Source: Chitinophagales bacterium (GTDB lineage Bacteria > Bacteroidota > Bacteroidia > Chitinophagales > Chitinophagaceae). From it: a stretch of DNA of 64,000 nt. Position 1 is the first letter of the stretch; every line of letters begins with the position of its first letter. Both the position numbers and the translations under genes were made by a program. The stretch covers positions 19,908 to 83,907 of the forward strand of contig JAAFIK010000003.1 of assembly GCA_013298665.1 (NCBI GenBank). The letters are read 5' to 3'. The notes under the pieces are model-generated. The model was not told where the DNA came from, did no database searches, and saw only the letters and a list, made by a program, of their open reading frames with translations. Below are positions 54,544 through 62,292 of this stretch, in pieces.

Positions 54544-54714
54544 ATGAACAAGAAAGTCAAAGTTCCGGTTGAGAAGGCTGCAAAAATCAGCGAAAAGCTG
54601 AAAAAGTACGAAAACCTGAATGCTGCCTGTAAAAACATTGCGGGCGGTATAGGTGCCAGCTTTGGCCGCATGGGCGGTGCAAGGTATGAAAACGAAATGG
54701 CAAAGCACGCCTGA
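54544..54714 (+). CDS. RiPP precursor peptide 4
   Basis: A 56-residue paralog: leader starting MNKKVKVPVEKAAK, then KKYENLNAACKNIAGG to Gly35. The 21-residue core starts IGASFGRMGG with the motif at Phe40-Gly41-Arg42. It also contains RYEN at 47-50, echoing the leader KYEN motif. It is the last precursor before the terminator-like hairpin and the maturase gene. Confidence 0.87.
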   Translation: MNKKVKVPVEKAAKISEKLKKYENLNAACKNIAGGIGASFGRMGGARYENEMAKHA

Positions 54715-54745
54715 TCATCTTATTGAATGATCATTTGGGTCACAG

Positions 54746-54803
54746 AAAAAATAAGCTGGTTGAATGAGCAGGTTTACCTGTTTATTCGACCGGTTTATTT
54801 TTT
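54746..54803 (+). terminator. Intra-operon terminator/attenuator between precursors and enzymes
   Basis: AAAAAATAAGCTGGTTGAAT (54746-54765) pairs with ATTCGACCGGTTTATTTTTT (54784-54803), using three G-U pairs, with a nested CAGGT/ACCTG stem in the loop (54769-54780) and a terminal T-run. It would end part of the transcripts after the precursors, leaving less message for the maturase and exporter. Confidence 0.65.
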
Positions 54804-54856
54804 AGAATATAATCACCGGTAAAGCAACAGCACACTCAGTCAAAAGGAAACAGACT

Positions 54857-56131
54857 ATGGATCAATTGCAGGAAACAGAAATACCTAAATGTGTAATGGC
54901 GGTGGTAAAAGTAGCCGGCCGGTGCAACATCAATTGTACCTATTGTTACATGTACAACTCCGGCGACAGTACTTCTGTGCAGCAGCCCAAACGCATGAGC
55001 GATGATACCGTAGCCCACCTCGTTGGCCGCGTGCGCGAACATTGCCTCGCGCATAGCATCAACCGTTTTACCTTTATCCTCCATGGCGGCGAACCACTGC
55101 TGGCCGGGATGGATTTTTTCCGCGACTTTGTAGCCAAAGCAAAGCAGGTATTGCTCCCCGAAGTAAAACCTTTGTTTGGGATTCAAACCAATGGTATGCT
55201 GCTGAATGAGGATTGGTGCACCCTGTTTGGCGAACTGAATATTACCGTTGGGGTCAGCCTCGATGGAACCAAAGAAGCACACGATATGTACCGTCTTGAT
55301 TTTAAAGGCCTGGGTACTTACGATAAAGTGGTGGCCGGATTGCAAATCGCACAGCAATCACCCGCACTGCCCCATCCTCCGGGTATCCTCTGTGTGCAGA
55401 ATGTAGATGCAGACCCCCTCAACGTATATGCTGCCTTTAAGGACCTCGGGGTTACCAATGTTGATTTTCTGCTGCCCGACCATACACACGATACACCACC
55501 CCCTGAAGCCCATTACCAGCACAGTCCGCATGCTTATGCCGACTGGCTCATCAAAATATTCGATACCTGGTTTTATGAGAAAGAAGGAACCATGCGTATC
55601 CGGTTCTTTGAATTTATTACAGGCACCATTCTCGGCTGCGATTATGATTTCGATTCCCTTGGCTTTAATAAAAACGAATTGCTCGTTGTGGAAACAGATG
55701 GCGGCATTGAAGCGCTCGATGTACTCAAATCCTGCGGTGATGGATTTACCAAAGCCGGTGCCAATGTAGCCACACACAGCTTTGACGACGCGATGCAGAC
55801 AGAACTGGCCCAGCTCTACCATTACAGCCATATCCGCCTGCCTGAAAAATGCAGCATATGCCCCGTACGCGAAATTTGCGGCGGGGGGTATATCCCGCAC
55901 CGCTACAGCAGTATCAACGGCTTCAATAATCCCTCCGTTTATTGCAACGACCTCCTCAAACTCATCACTCATATCCAGAATGCTGTAATCGACATACTAC
56001 CCCCTGAGATTGTAGCGGAAACGGATCTTGGTAAACTGACATATGACGAGGCCCTTGCCATTATTGCCGGCGAACTGGCAAAAAAGGAAGATCCCGCACA
56101 TACATTTGAACTGGAAAGCTTTAAGCAATAA
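54857..56131 (+). CDS. Radical SAM/SPASM peptide maturase, FxsB-like
   Basis: A 424-residue radical SAM enzyme. The CxxxCxxC cluster motif is CNINCTYCYMYNSGD (Cys23, 27, 30), followed by the SAM-binding FILHGGEPLLAG (about 74-84), GIQTNGMLL and VGVSLDG. The C-terminal SPASM region has KCSICPVREICGGG (Cys332, 335, 341), PHRYSSINGFNNPSVYCND (Cys363), plus Cys261 and Cys293. The GGGYxPHRY...GFxNPSVYC signature is that of FxsB-type maturases, a group near XyeB and GrrM enzymes that join an aromatic ring to the beta-carbon of a residue two positions on. The natural substrates are the four precursors just upstream; the F-x-R motif in each core is the probable site. It is inferred, not shown, that Arg is the acceptor. 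Confidence 0.9.
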   Translation: MDQLQETEIPKCVMAVVKVAGRCNINCTYCYMYNSGDSTSVQQPKRMSDDTVAHLVGRVREHCLAHSINRFTFILHGGEPLLAGMDFFRDFVAKAKQVLLPEVKPLFGIQTNGMLLNEDWCTLFGELNITVGVSLDGTKEAHDMYRLDFKGLGTYDKVVAGLQIAQQSPALPHPPGILCVQNVDADPLNVYAAFKDLGVTNVDFLLPDHTHDTPPPEAHYQHSPHAYADWLIKIFDTWFYEKEGTMRIRFFEFITGTILGCDYDFDSLGFNKNELLVVETDGGIEALDVLKSCGDGFTKAGANVATHSFDDAMQTELAQLYHYSHIRLPEKCSICPVREICGGGYIPHRYSSINGFNNPSVYCNDLLKLITHIQNAVIDILPPEIVAETDLGKLTYDEALAIIAGELAKKEDPAHTFELESFKQ

Positions 56132-56148
56132 CTTTGCCCTTACCGTTG

Positions 56149-58389
56149 ATGTTGTTCCAGTCTAAGTTCCCATATCATTTCCAGTACGACCGTATGGATT
56201 GCGGCCCCGCCTGCCTCCGCATGGTGTGCAACTATTTTGGCCGCGATTACGATGTCGATTACCTCCGCGGCATCACCCATATCAGCCGGCAGGGCGTAAG
56301 TCTGCTCGACCTCAGCGAAGCCGGCGAACAACTGGGCTTCCGCGCCATGATGATCCAGCTCACCGTAGATGAACTGCTCGAAGATTGCCCGTTTCCTGCA
56401 ATCCTGCACTGGAACCAGGAACATTATGTAGTTCTCTATGGCGTGGAACACAAAAAAAAATGGCTGTCGGGTAAATCCGCTGCCGACCGTATCCGTTTCA
56501 GGATAGCCGACCCTGCCCATGGCATCGTGCAGTTGGACAAAACAACCTTTGCCTCCAAATGGGAACGCGATGGAAAGGGGGTGGCCCTGGTACTCCTGCC
56601 CACAGATGCCTTTCTTGCAGAAGAACCGGCAGCCAAACCCACTGCCGATCGCGGCAAAGGATTGTACCACCTGCTCCGGTACATACGCCCGTATAAAAAA
56701 TATTTCTTTCACCTGCTGCTCGGAATGCTGCTCGGCAGCCTGATCTCCCTGCTCTTTCCCTTCCTGATGAAGAGTATGATCGACAAGGGGGTGGCAGGCA
56801 GGAGCCTTAGTATTGTACTGCTGATACTGCTCTCACAACTCTGTCTCTTTATCGGTGAGGTAGCCATCGACTTTCTCCGCAACTGGATACTCCTGCACGT
56901 CAATACCCGCGTGAGCCTGGCCATCATCTCCGACTTCCTCAACCGCCTCATGCGCCTGCCCGTAAAGTTTTTCGATGCTACCACCACCGGCGACATCAAA
57001 CAGCGCATCAACGACCATTACCGCGTGGAAAACTTCCTCACCAGCACTGCCCTCATCACCCTTTTTTCCATCGTAAACATACTGGTCTTCTCAATCGTAC
57101 TGCTTACCTACAACGGTAAAATATTTCTGCTCTTTTTTGGGTTGAGCCTCCTCGGTACCCTCTGGATCGTCATCTTCCTCAAACGGCGTAAAAACCTCGA
57201 ATACAAACGCTTCCAGAGCCTGAAAAACAACCAGGACAGCATCCTCGAAATCATTTCGGGCATGCAGGAAATCAAACTCAACAACAGCGAACTCACCAAA
57301 CGATGGGAGTGGGAACGCATACAAATTGAACTCTTCAAAGTCAATACCCGCAGTCTGGTACTCGACCAGTACCAACGTATCGGCTTTACCTTTATCAACC
57401 AGTTGAAAAATATCATCATCTCTTATATTGCCGCAGTGGAGGTCATCGGCGGTGGTATGTCGGTTGGTATGATGCTCGCCATCTCCTATATCGTTGGCCA
57501 GACCAACGAACCCCTCCGGCAACTCATTTTCTTTTTCCGCAGTAAACAGGACGCCTCACTGAGCCTGGAACGGTTACGCGAAGTACACCTTAAAGAAACG
57601 GAAGAAGAAGAACAGGGAGCCGCACCGTCGGGCTGGACCGGTGAACCCGAAGGCGATATCCGCATCAGCCGGCTTTCCTTTCAGTATGGCGGCCCGCACT
57701 CGCCGGTAGTACTCAAAAACATCAACCTGACAATACCCCGGGGAAAAATAACGGCCATTGTAGGCGATAGTGGCAGTGGCAAAACCACACTGATGAAATT
57801 GTTGCTGAAGTTTTATCAGCCCGCAGAAGGTGCCATCACCATTGGCAACGCTGCACTGCAGGATATCCCCAACCGCATCTGGCGCGGTCAATGCGGCACC
57901 GTAATGCAGGATGGTTATATTTTTGCCGATACCATCGCCAGGAATATTGCGCCAGGTGGCGGTGTCATTGATGAGGCGCAGGTAAAAAAAGCGGTGGAAG
58001 TAGCCAATATCGGCGAGTTTATTGATGCATTGCCTGTAAGTTTTGCCACCAGGCTGGCTGCTGGTGGAGGCGGACTTAGTGGCGGACAAAAACAACGCCT
58101 CCTCATTGCCCGGGCCATCTATAAAGATCCATCATACCTGTTCTTTGACGAAGCGACCAGCTCCCTTGATGCAGGTAATGAAAAAGTGATCATGGAAAAC
58201 CTCAATGCGTTCTTTACCGGCAAGACGGTGCTCATCATTGCACACCGGCTGAGTACCGTGCGCAATGCAGACCAGATCATTGTATTGCAAAAAGGGGAGA
58301 TTGCAGAACAGGGCAATCATGAACAACTCGTGGAAAAGAAAGGCGCATATTTCAACCTTGTCAAAAATCAATTGGAATTAGAAAAATAA
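56149..58389 (+). CDS. C39-peptidase-containing ABC exporter
   Basis: A 746-residue PCAT-type transporter that cleaves double-Gly leaders and exports the core. The N-terminal C39 peptidase has MDCGPACLRMV (Cys18), EHYVVLYGV (His92) and IADPAHG (Asp121). Six transmembrane helices follow (about 165-440). The ATPase domain has Walker A GDSGSGKTTLMK, signature LSGGQKQRLLIARAI and Walker B YLFFDEATSSLD, with the H-loop in IIAHRLSTVRNA. The ATG at 56149 is chosen over an in-frame TTG at 56134 and lies 17 bases after the maturase stop. Its presence confirms that the GG35 sites of the precursors are real leader ends. Confidence 0.93.
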   Translation: MLFQSKFPYHFQYDRMDCGPACLRMVCNYFGRDYDVDYLRGITHISRQGVSLLDLSEAGEQLGFRAMMIQLTVDELLEDCPFPAILHWNQEHYVVLYGVEHKKKWLSGKSAADRIRFRIADPAHGIVQLDKTTFASKWERDGKGVALVLLPTDAFLAEEPAAKPTADRGKGLYHLLRYIRPYKKYFFHLLLGMLLGSLISLLFPFLMKSMIDKGVAGRSLSIVLLILLSQLCLFIGEVAIDFLRNWILLHVNTRVSLAIISDFLNRLMRLPVKFFDATTTGDIKQRINDHYRVENFLTSTALITLFSIVNILVFSIVLLTYNGKIFLLFFGLSLLGTLWIVIFLKRRKNLEYKRFQSLKNNQDSILEIISGMQEIKLNNSELTKRWEWERIQIELFKVNTRSLVLDQYQRIGFTFINQLKNIIISYIAAVEVIGGGMSVGMMLAISYIVGQTNEPLRQLIFFFRSKQDASLSLERLREVHLKETEEEEQGAAPSGWTGEPEGDIRISRLSFQYGGPHSPVVLKNINLTIPRGKITAIVGDSGSGKTTLMKLLLKFYQPAEGAITIGNAALQDIPNRIWRGQCGTVMQDGYIFADTIARNIAPGGGVIDEAQVKKAVEVANIGEFIDALPVSFATRLAAGGGGLSGGQKQRLLIARAIYKDPSYLFFDEATSSLDAGNEKVIMENLNAFFTGKTVLIIAHRLSTVRNADQIIVLQKGEIAEQGNHEQLVEKKGAYFNLVKNQLELEK

Positions 58390-58398
58390 TAACAGCCT

Positions 58399-58878
58399 AT
58401 GCCCGGTGCATTCGATAGTACAGATACCCATACAAAAGACATACTCAATGCCATCCCCAAATGGTATGTCCGCTTCGGTATGCCCATATTGGCTGGGGTA
58501 TTTGTGCTGCTGCTCCTTGTATCCACCCGGGTATCTTATCCCGATTACCTCGAAACAACCGGTTTCCTCCAGTCCGGCAGCCATACCTCACCTGATAGCA
58601 TGGCTTCGTATTTTATCACCCGGCTGCCACAGCAGTATATGCCCCTGATCAAAAAAGGAAGTACAGCCAGCCTCACCATCGACGCATGGCCGGCAGTTAG
58701 TCAACTCAGGGGAGAGGTAGACAGTCTCTTACCTCCAATGGCCAGCGATAAAACCTTTGGTGTACGCCTCCGCATCAGGGAAGGCATGACCATCACAATG
58801 CCGGTACAGGATAGTCTCACCGGTACCGCTGCATTCCTCCTGGGCGAACGCTCGCTGTTTGGACAATTGTTCCGTTGA
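58399..58878 (+). CDS. Short HlyD-like membrane-fusion protein
   Basis: A 159-residue protein with one transmembrane helix near the N-terminus (about 26-44; GMPILAGVFVLLLLV) and a short periplasmic part with HlyD-type beta-barrel features (KKGSTASLTIDAWPAVSQLRGEVDSLLPP; FGVRLRIREGMTITMPVQD). Membrane-fusion partners of PCAT exporters are usually 350-450 residues and contain a long coiled-coil hairpin and lipoyl domain; these are missing here. The gene is complete (ATG and stop present) and begins nine bases after the exporter, so it probably works with it, perhaps with a different outer-membrane partner or without one. Confidence 0.7.
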   Translation: MPGAFDSTDTHTKDILNAIPKWYVRFGMPILAGVFVLLLLVSTRVSYPDYLETTGFLQSGSHTSPDSMASYFITRLPQQYMPLIKKGSTASLTIDAWPAVSQLRGEVDSLLPPMASDKTFGVRLRIREGMTITMPVQDSLTGTAAFLLGERSLFGQLFR

Positions 58879-58943
58879 TGAAAGATAATACTGCTGATAT
58901 AAAGCAGACAATACCAACCCAATATAATGGGACAGAGGCAGAT

Positions 58944-59813
58944 TTATTTAACCGTAAAATTAAATTGCACGGTAACGGTTTCCTCCGTATCACTCTTATC
59001 AAACTGTACATTACGCAGGTATTCCGCTATCGCGCTGGCATAAGCCTGTGCCCTGGTGGTGGAGTTTTTACCAAAGCCAATAAAAGTACCTGTACCCGTT
59101 GCTGATACCTTTACCAGTGCATAAACAGTCGCCTTTTCAAGGTCACCCGTAAAAGCATAGTATTTTATGATCCTGCGGTTGCTGCCGATGACCCTTGGTC
59201 CGCCGGGCCGCCCGCCAGGATTGGTGCCGTAACTGTCCGGACGTCCATTGGGCGAACCCGCATCACCACGGCCATTGGGATTATTGCCCTGGTTGCGGTA
59301 GCCATTGTCTTCGGTCGCACCATTTCCGTTGCCATTACCCGGGCCATTATAGGTAAACCTCGGTTTCTGGGGTTTGGGGGCGGGAGGTGCAACAGTGGTG
59401 GCCGGAGGTGCCGTTCTTACGGGTGTCACTGCAGGCTTTTCCGGTACAGGTGTTTTGGGCGTTGGCTTATCCGGTTTGGGTAAGGCCGCAGCCTCCGCAT
59501 CCTTTTCATTGTCATCCGTCAAATCGGGAGCAGGATCAGTGGAAGCCGCGGGAGCTGACTGTGGCTGGTCAGACTGTGGTGGTTCGGGCGACATCTCGCC
59601 TTTCACCAGCGGCTGTACATCCCCAAAGCCTTCCTGTTCATTACCCAGATTGATTTCGATAAGATCCTGCGCTACAGGTAGCGGCATACTGGGGTGCGGG
59701 ATATGCACCAGAATCAGCAGCAAGAGGATGATGCAGCAAATGACCGTGGTATATAAAAAGGCTTTCCTGTTTTTTTCTGCTTCGAATTGGGGCGACATAA
59801 TTGCGTATTGCAT
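58944..59813 (-). CDS. TonB-like energy-transducer protein with Pro/Gly-rich spacer
   Basis: An approximately 289-residue protein with one N-terminal transmembrane helix (KAFLYTTVICCIILLLLILVH), a long Pro/Ala/Lys-rich spacer and a Gly/Asn-rich segment (GPGNGNGNGATED, NPNGRGDAGSPNGRP), then a C-terminal alpha/beta domain (TVYALVKVSATGTGTFIGFG ... VQFNFTVK) with TonB-like layout. The usual TonB C-terminal YP motif is not evident. ATG at 59798 (MSPQFEAEKN) is an alternative start. It converges with the RiPP operon and is probably unrelated to it. Confidence 0.7.
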   Translation of the reverse strand: MQYAIMSPQFEAEKNRKAFLYTTVICCIILLLLILVHIPHPSMPLPVAQDLIEINLGNEQEGFGDVQPLVKGEMSPEPPQSDQPQSAPAASTDPAPDLTDDNEKDAEAAALPKPDKPTPKTPVPEKPAVTPVRTAPPATTVAPPAPKPQKPRFTYNGPGNGNGNGATEDNGYRNQGNNPNGRGDAGSPNGRPDSYGTNPGGRPGGPRVIGSNRRIIKYYAFTGDLEKATVYALVKVSATGTGTFIGFGKNSTTRAQAYASAIAEYLRNVQFDKSDTEETVTVQFNFTVK

Positions 59814-59948
59814 ACCAAAGTTATCGTTTTGTATGGTATAACGATGCAATACCATGCCATATTTCATACACAAGGTCTGCAGGTACCCCAATAAAGAGCG
59901 CAGGAGAAAAGATTTAACATTTTGTATAGAGATGCGGCTGCGGGTTCT

Positions 59949-60677
59949 CTAACCAATGCGGTGATAGATAAATCCCGGCAGCCAGCGCACCAATTGTGCC
60001 ACCAGCCACCAGCGTCGGGTAATATACACACGAAAACGCTTTTTACTGATGGCCCTCATCATCTGTGCAGCAGCTTTTTCCGGTGGAGCTACCCAGAAGC
60101 GACCATTACCCCTGGCCATTTTGGTAGCCACAAAACCCGGCCGCAGATCGGTGATCGTCAGCGGCCATCCCATCCGCTTCGCCTTCATGTACAACCCCTC
60201 CATATACGTACTCATATAGGCTTTTGAAGCACTGTAAGCAGGCGCAAAACTATTGCCCCGCAATGCTGCTACCGAAGAAGTGGCGGCTATGTGCCCATGC
60301 CCCTGCCGTATAAAATAGTTGACCGCATACGCAACGATCTCCGCAAAACCATTTACATTAACCTGTGTTGTTTGCCGTTCAATAACCGGATCGATGGTGT
60401 CCGCCGGCTCACCATACCCGCTGTTGTAAATCAGCAGATCCATACCACCAAGGGCAGCAATCAGTTGCTCCAGTTGTGCAATATTGTCCGGCCCCGTAAC
60501 ATCAAAAACCTGTATCCGTACCTGTGCCGGAAAGCGATCTGCAAGTTCCTGCAGCAAAACTCCCCGCCGGCCGGTAATACCCACCCGCCAGCCTGCTGCG
60601 GCATAGCCCATCGCCATTTCACGACCCATACCCGAACTCGCACCGATAATGATCACCTTTTTGTTTGTTGCTGCCAT
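59949..60677 (-). CDS. Short-chain dehydrogenase/reductase (SDR)
   Basis: A 242-residue SDR with IIIGASSGMGREMAMGYAAA at the N-terminus, NSGYGE in the middle, and catalytic Ser and YSASK (TSSVAALRGNSFAPAYSASKA). The C-terminal hydrophobic stretch (RRWWLVAQLVRWLPGFIYH) may associate with membranes, as in several bacterial SDRs with lipid substrates. The ATG at 60677 starts right at the first beta-strand. It is divergent from the M20 peptidase gene; a TATTTTTG at 60726-60719 fits a -7 element for it. Confidence 0.87.
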   Translation of the reverse strand: MAATNKKVIIIGASSGMGREMAMGYAAAGWRVGITGRRGVLLQELADRFPAQVRIQVFDVTGPDNIAQLEQLIAALGGMDLLIYNSGYGEPADTIDPVIERQTTQVNVNGFAEIVAYAVNYFIRQGHGHIAATSSVAALRGNSFAPAYSASKAYMSTYMEGLYMKAKRMGWPLTITDLRPGFVATKMARGNGRFWVAPPEKAAAQMMRAISKKRFRVYITRRWWLVAQLVRWLPGFIYHRIG

Positions 60678-60732
60678 AAGGACTATTTTGACGATTAATG
60701 TAGTAGATTTGTTGCTACCAAAAATAACCAAT

Positions 60733-62025
60733 ATGCAAAGGAATGTCCTGCTTTTTTGTTTGTGCTTTATTGCGTGTACAGCCATGGCGCAGCAACCCGG
60801 CTTAGAGGCCATCGTACGCGCCGATTCAGCAAAAGTGGTAGAGTGGCGGCGGCATTTTCACCAGAACCCGGAGCTCTCCAACCGGGAAATACAAACCGCA
60901 GCTTATGTAGCGGATTACCTGCGCACATTAGGACTGGAGGTTAAAACCGGGGTAGCGAAGAACGGCGTGGTAGCCATACTCAGGGGCAGCAAGCCCGGTC
61001 CGGTAATAGCATTACGCGCCGACATGGATGCCCTTCCGGTAAAGGAGCGCAACAAACTGCCTTTCGCATCAGCCAAAACAGCACCATACAATGGACAGAC
61101 CGTGGATGTTATGCACGCCTGCGGACACGATGCGCATACCGCCATATTAATGGGAGTAGCCTCCGCATTGGTTAAAATGAAAAAAGACATAGCCGGTACG
61201 GTTAAGTTTGTTTTCCAGCCCGCAGAAGAAGGCGCCCCGGAAGGAGAGGAGGGGGGAGCATCGCTGATGATCAAAGAAGGGGTGATGGATAACCCGAAAG
61301 TAGATGTCATCTTTGGGCTACACATTTCCTCATCTGTTGAAATCGGTAATATCCGGTACAAGCCTGGTGCATTTATGGCCAGCAGCGATTGGTTTTCCAT
61401 CAAAATCAAGGGGAAGGGTTCACATGGATCGCAGCCCTGGCGTGGAATTGATCCCATTTCCATTGGCACCCAGGTCGTGGATGGATTGCAACGCATCGTG
61501 AGCCGCCAGTCTGAGCTGACCAAAGCACCCGTTGTAATCACCGTGGGCAAATTCCACAGCGGATTGCGCAACAATATTATACCCGAGGAAGCATTGCTGG
61601 AAGGCACGATCCGCACCTTGGATAACAACATGCAGACAGAAGTACACGACAGGATACGGCTTACGGCCACCAAAATTGCAGAAGCCTCCGGTGCCACTGC
61701 CGAAGTGACAATTGACACCAAAACATTGGTCACTTTTAATACACCCGGGCTTGTAAAAAAAATGCTGCCCTCACTCGAAAAAGCAGCAGGTGCCGGTAAT
61801 GTAAAAGAAATGGAATGGCAGACCGGTGCCGAGGATTTCTCTTATTACGGTACCCGTGCACCAGCGTTCTTCTTCTACCTCGGTGGTATGCCCCGTGGTG
61901 CCGATCCGGCCAAAGCTGCCGCGCACCATACGCCCGATTTTTATATCGATGACAGCATGCTCTCCACCGGTGTCAAAGCCCTTTGTCAACTCGTGTTTGA
62001 TTATCCGGGATTGGCAATTAAGTAA
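60733..62025 (+). CDS. Exported M20-family amidohydrolase/peptidase
   Basis: A 430-residue M20D metallopeptidase with a signal peptide (MQRNVLLFCLCFIACTAMAQ). Metal-binding and catalytic residues are recognised in VMHACGHDAHTAILMGVA, FQPAEEGAPEGEEGGA (metal and catalytic Glu), GLHISSSVEIG and AEDFSYYG; the dimerisation lid domain is in between (SSDWFSIKIKGKGSHGSQPW). Relatives hydrolyse N-acyl amino acids, hippurate or auxin conjugates. The exact substrate is unknown. TAGATTTG at 60704-60711 fits a -7 promoter element. Confidence 0.92.
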   Translation: MQRNVLLFCLCFIACTAMAQQPGLEAIVRADSAKVVEWRRHFHQNPELSNREIQTAAYVADYLRTLGLEVKTGVAKNGVVAILRGSKPGPVIALRADMDALPVKERNKLPFASAKTAPYNGQTVDVMHACGHDAHTAILMGVASALVKMKKDIAGTVKFVFQPAEEGAPEGEEGGASLMIKEGVMDNPKVDVIFGLHISSSVEIGNIRYKPGAFMASSDWFSIKIKGKGSHGSQPWRGIDPISIGTQVVDGLQRIVSRQSELTKAPVVITVGKFHSGLRNNIIPEEALLEGTIRTLDNNMQTEVHDRIRLTATKIAEASGATAEVTIDTKTLVTFNTPGLVKKMLPSLEKAAGAGNVKEMEWQTGAEDFSYYGTRAPAFFFYLGGMPRGADPAKAAAHHTPDFYIDDSMLSTGVKALCQLVFDYPGLAIK

Positions 62026-62050
62026 TCGCTTACTGCCACAATAATCCGCC

Positions 62051-62099
62051 GTGGTTAATGCCCCCGCTAACCACAAAAAAAAGCTAACCACAAAGTGGT
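62051..62099. repeat. Cluster of GTGGTTA/TAACCAC repeats
   Basis: GTGGTTA at 62051-62057 pairs with TAACCAC at 62068-62074 and again at 62085-62091, the last also pairing with AGTGGT at 62094-62099; GCTAACCACAAA occurs twice. The alternative pairings resemble a small RNA switch or a terminator region behind the M20 gene, but T-runs are on the wrong side for a plus-strand terminator. Confidence 0.35.
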
Positions 62100-62292
62100 A
62101 TTGTGTACTTGTCAGAAACGCACCATCTTGCAGTCGATATCACCCATAACCTGAAAGGGTTACCCTTATTTATTTATTGCCGGATCAGCAAGACCAACGA
62201 TACGGTTGGTGCCCGATTTTGTGGTCAACTGCAAAATCAGGCCTGAACACACCAGCCGTTGGATACATTCGTCAACACTCAAAAAAATATAC

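Noticed and set aside
53699-54708. Minus-strand frames opposite the four precursor genes
   Set aside because: Three minus-strand frames oppose the precursors, but the plus-strand peptides have paralogy, GG leaders and gene context; the reverse frames owe their similarity to the duplication.
62051-62099. Plus-strand terminator after the M20 gene
   Set aside because: The hairpin is followed by A-runs, not T-runs, on the plus strand.
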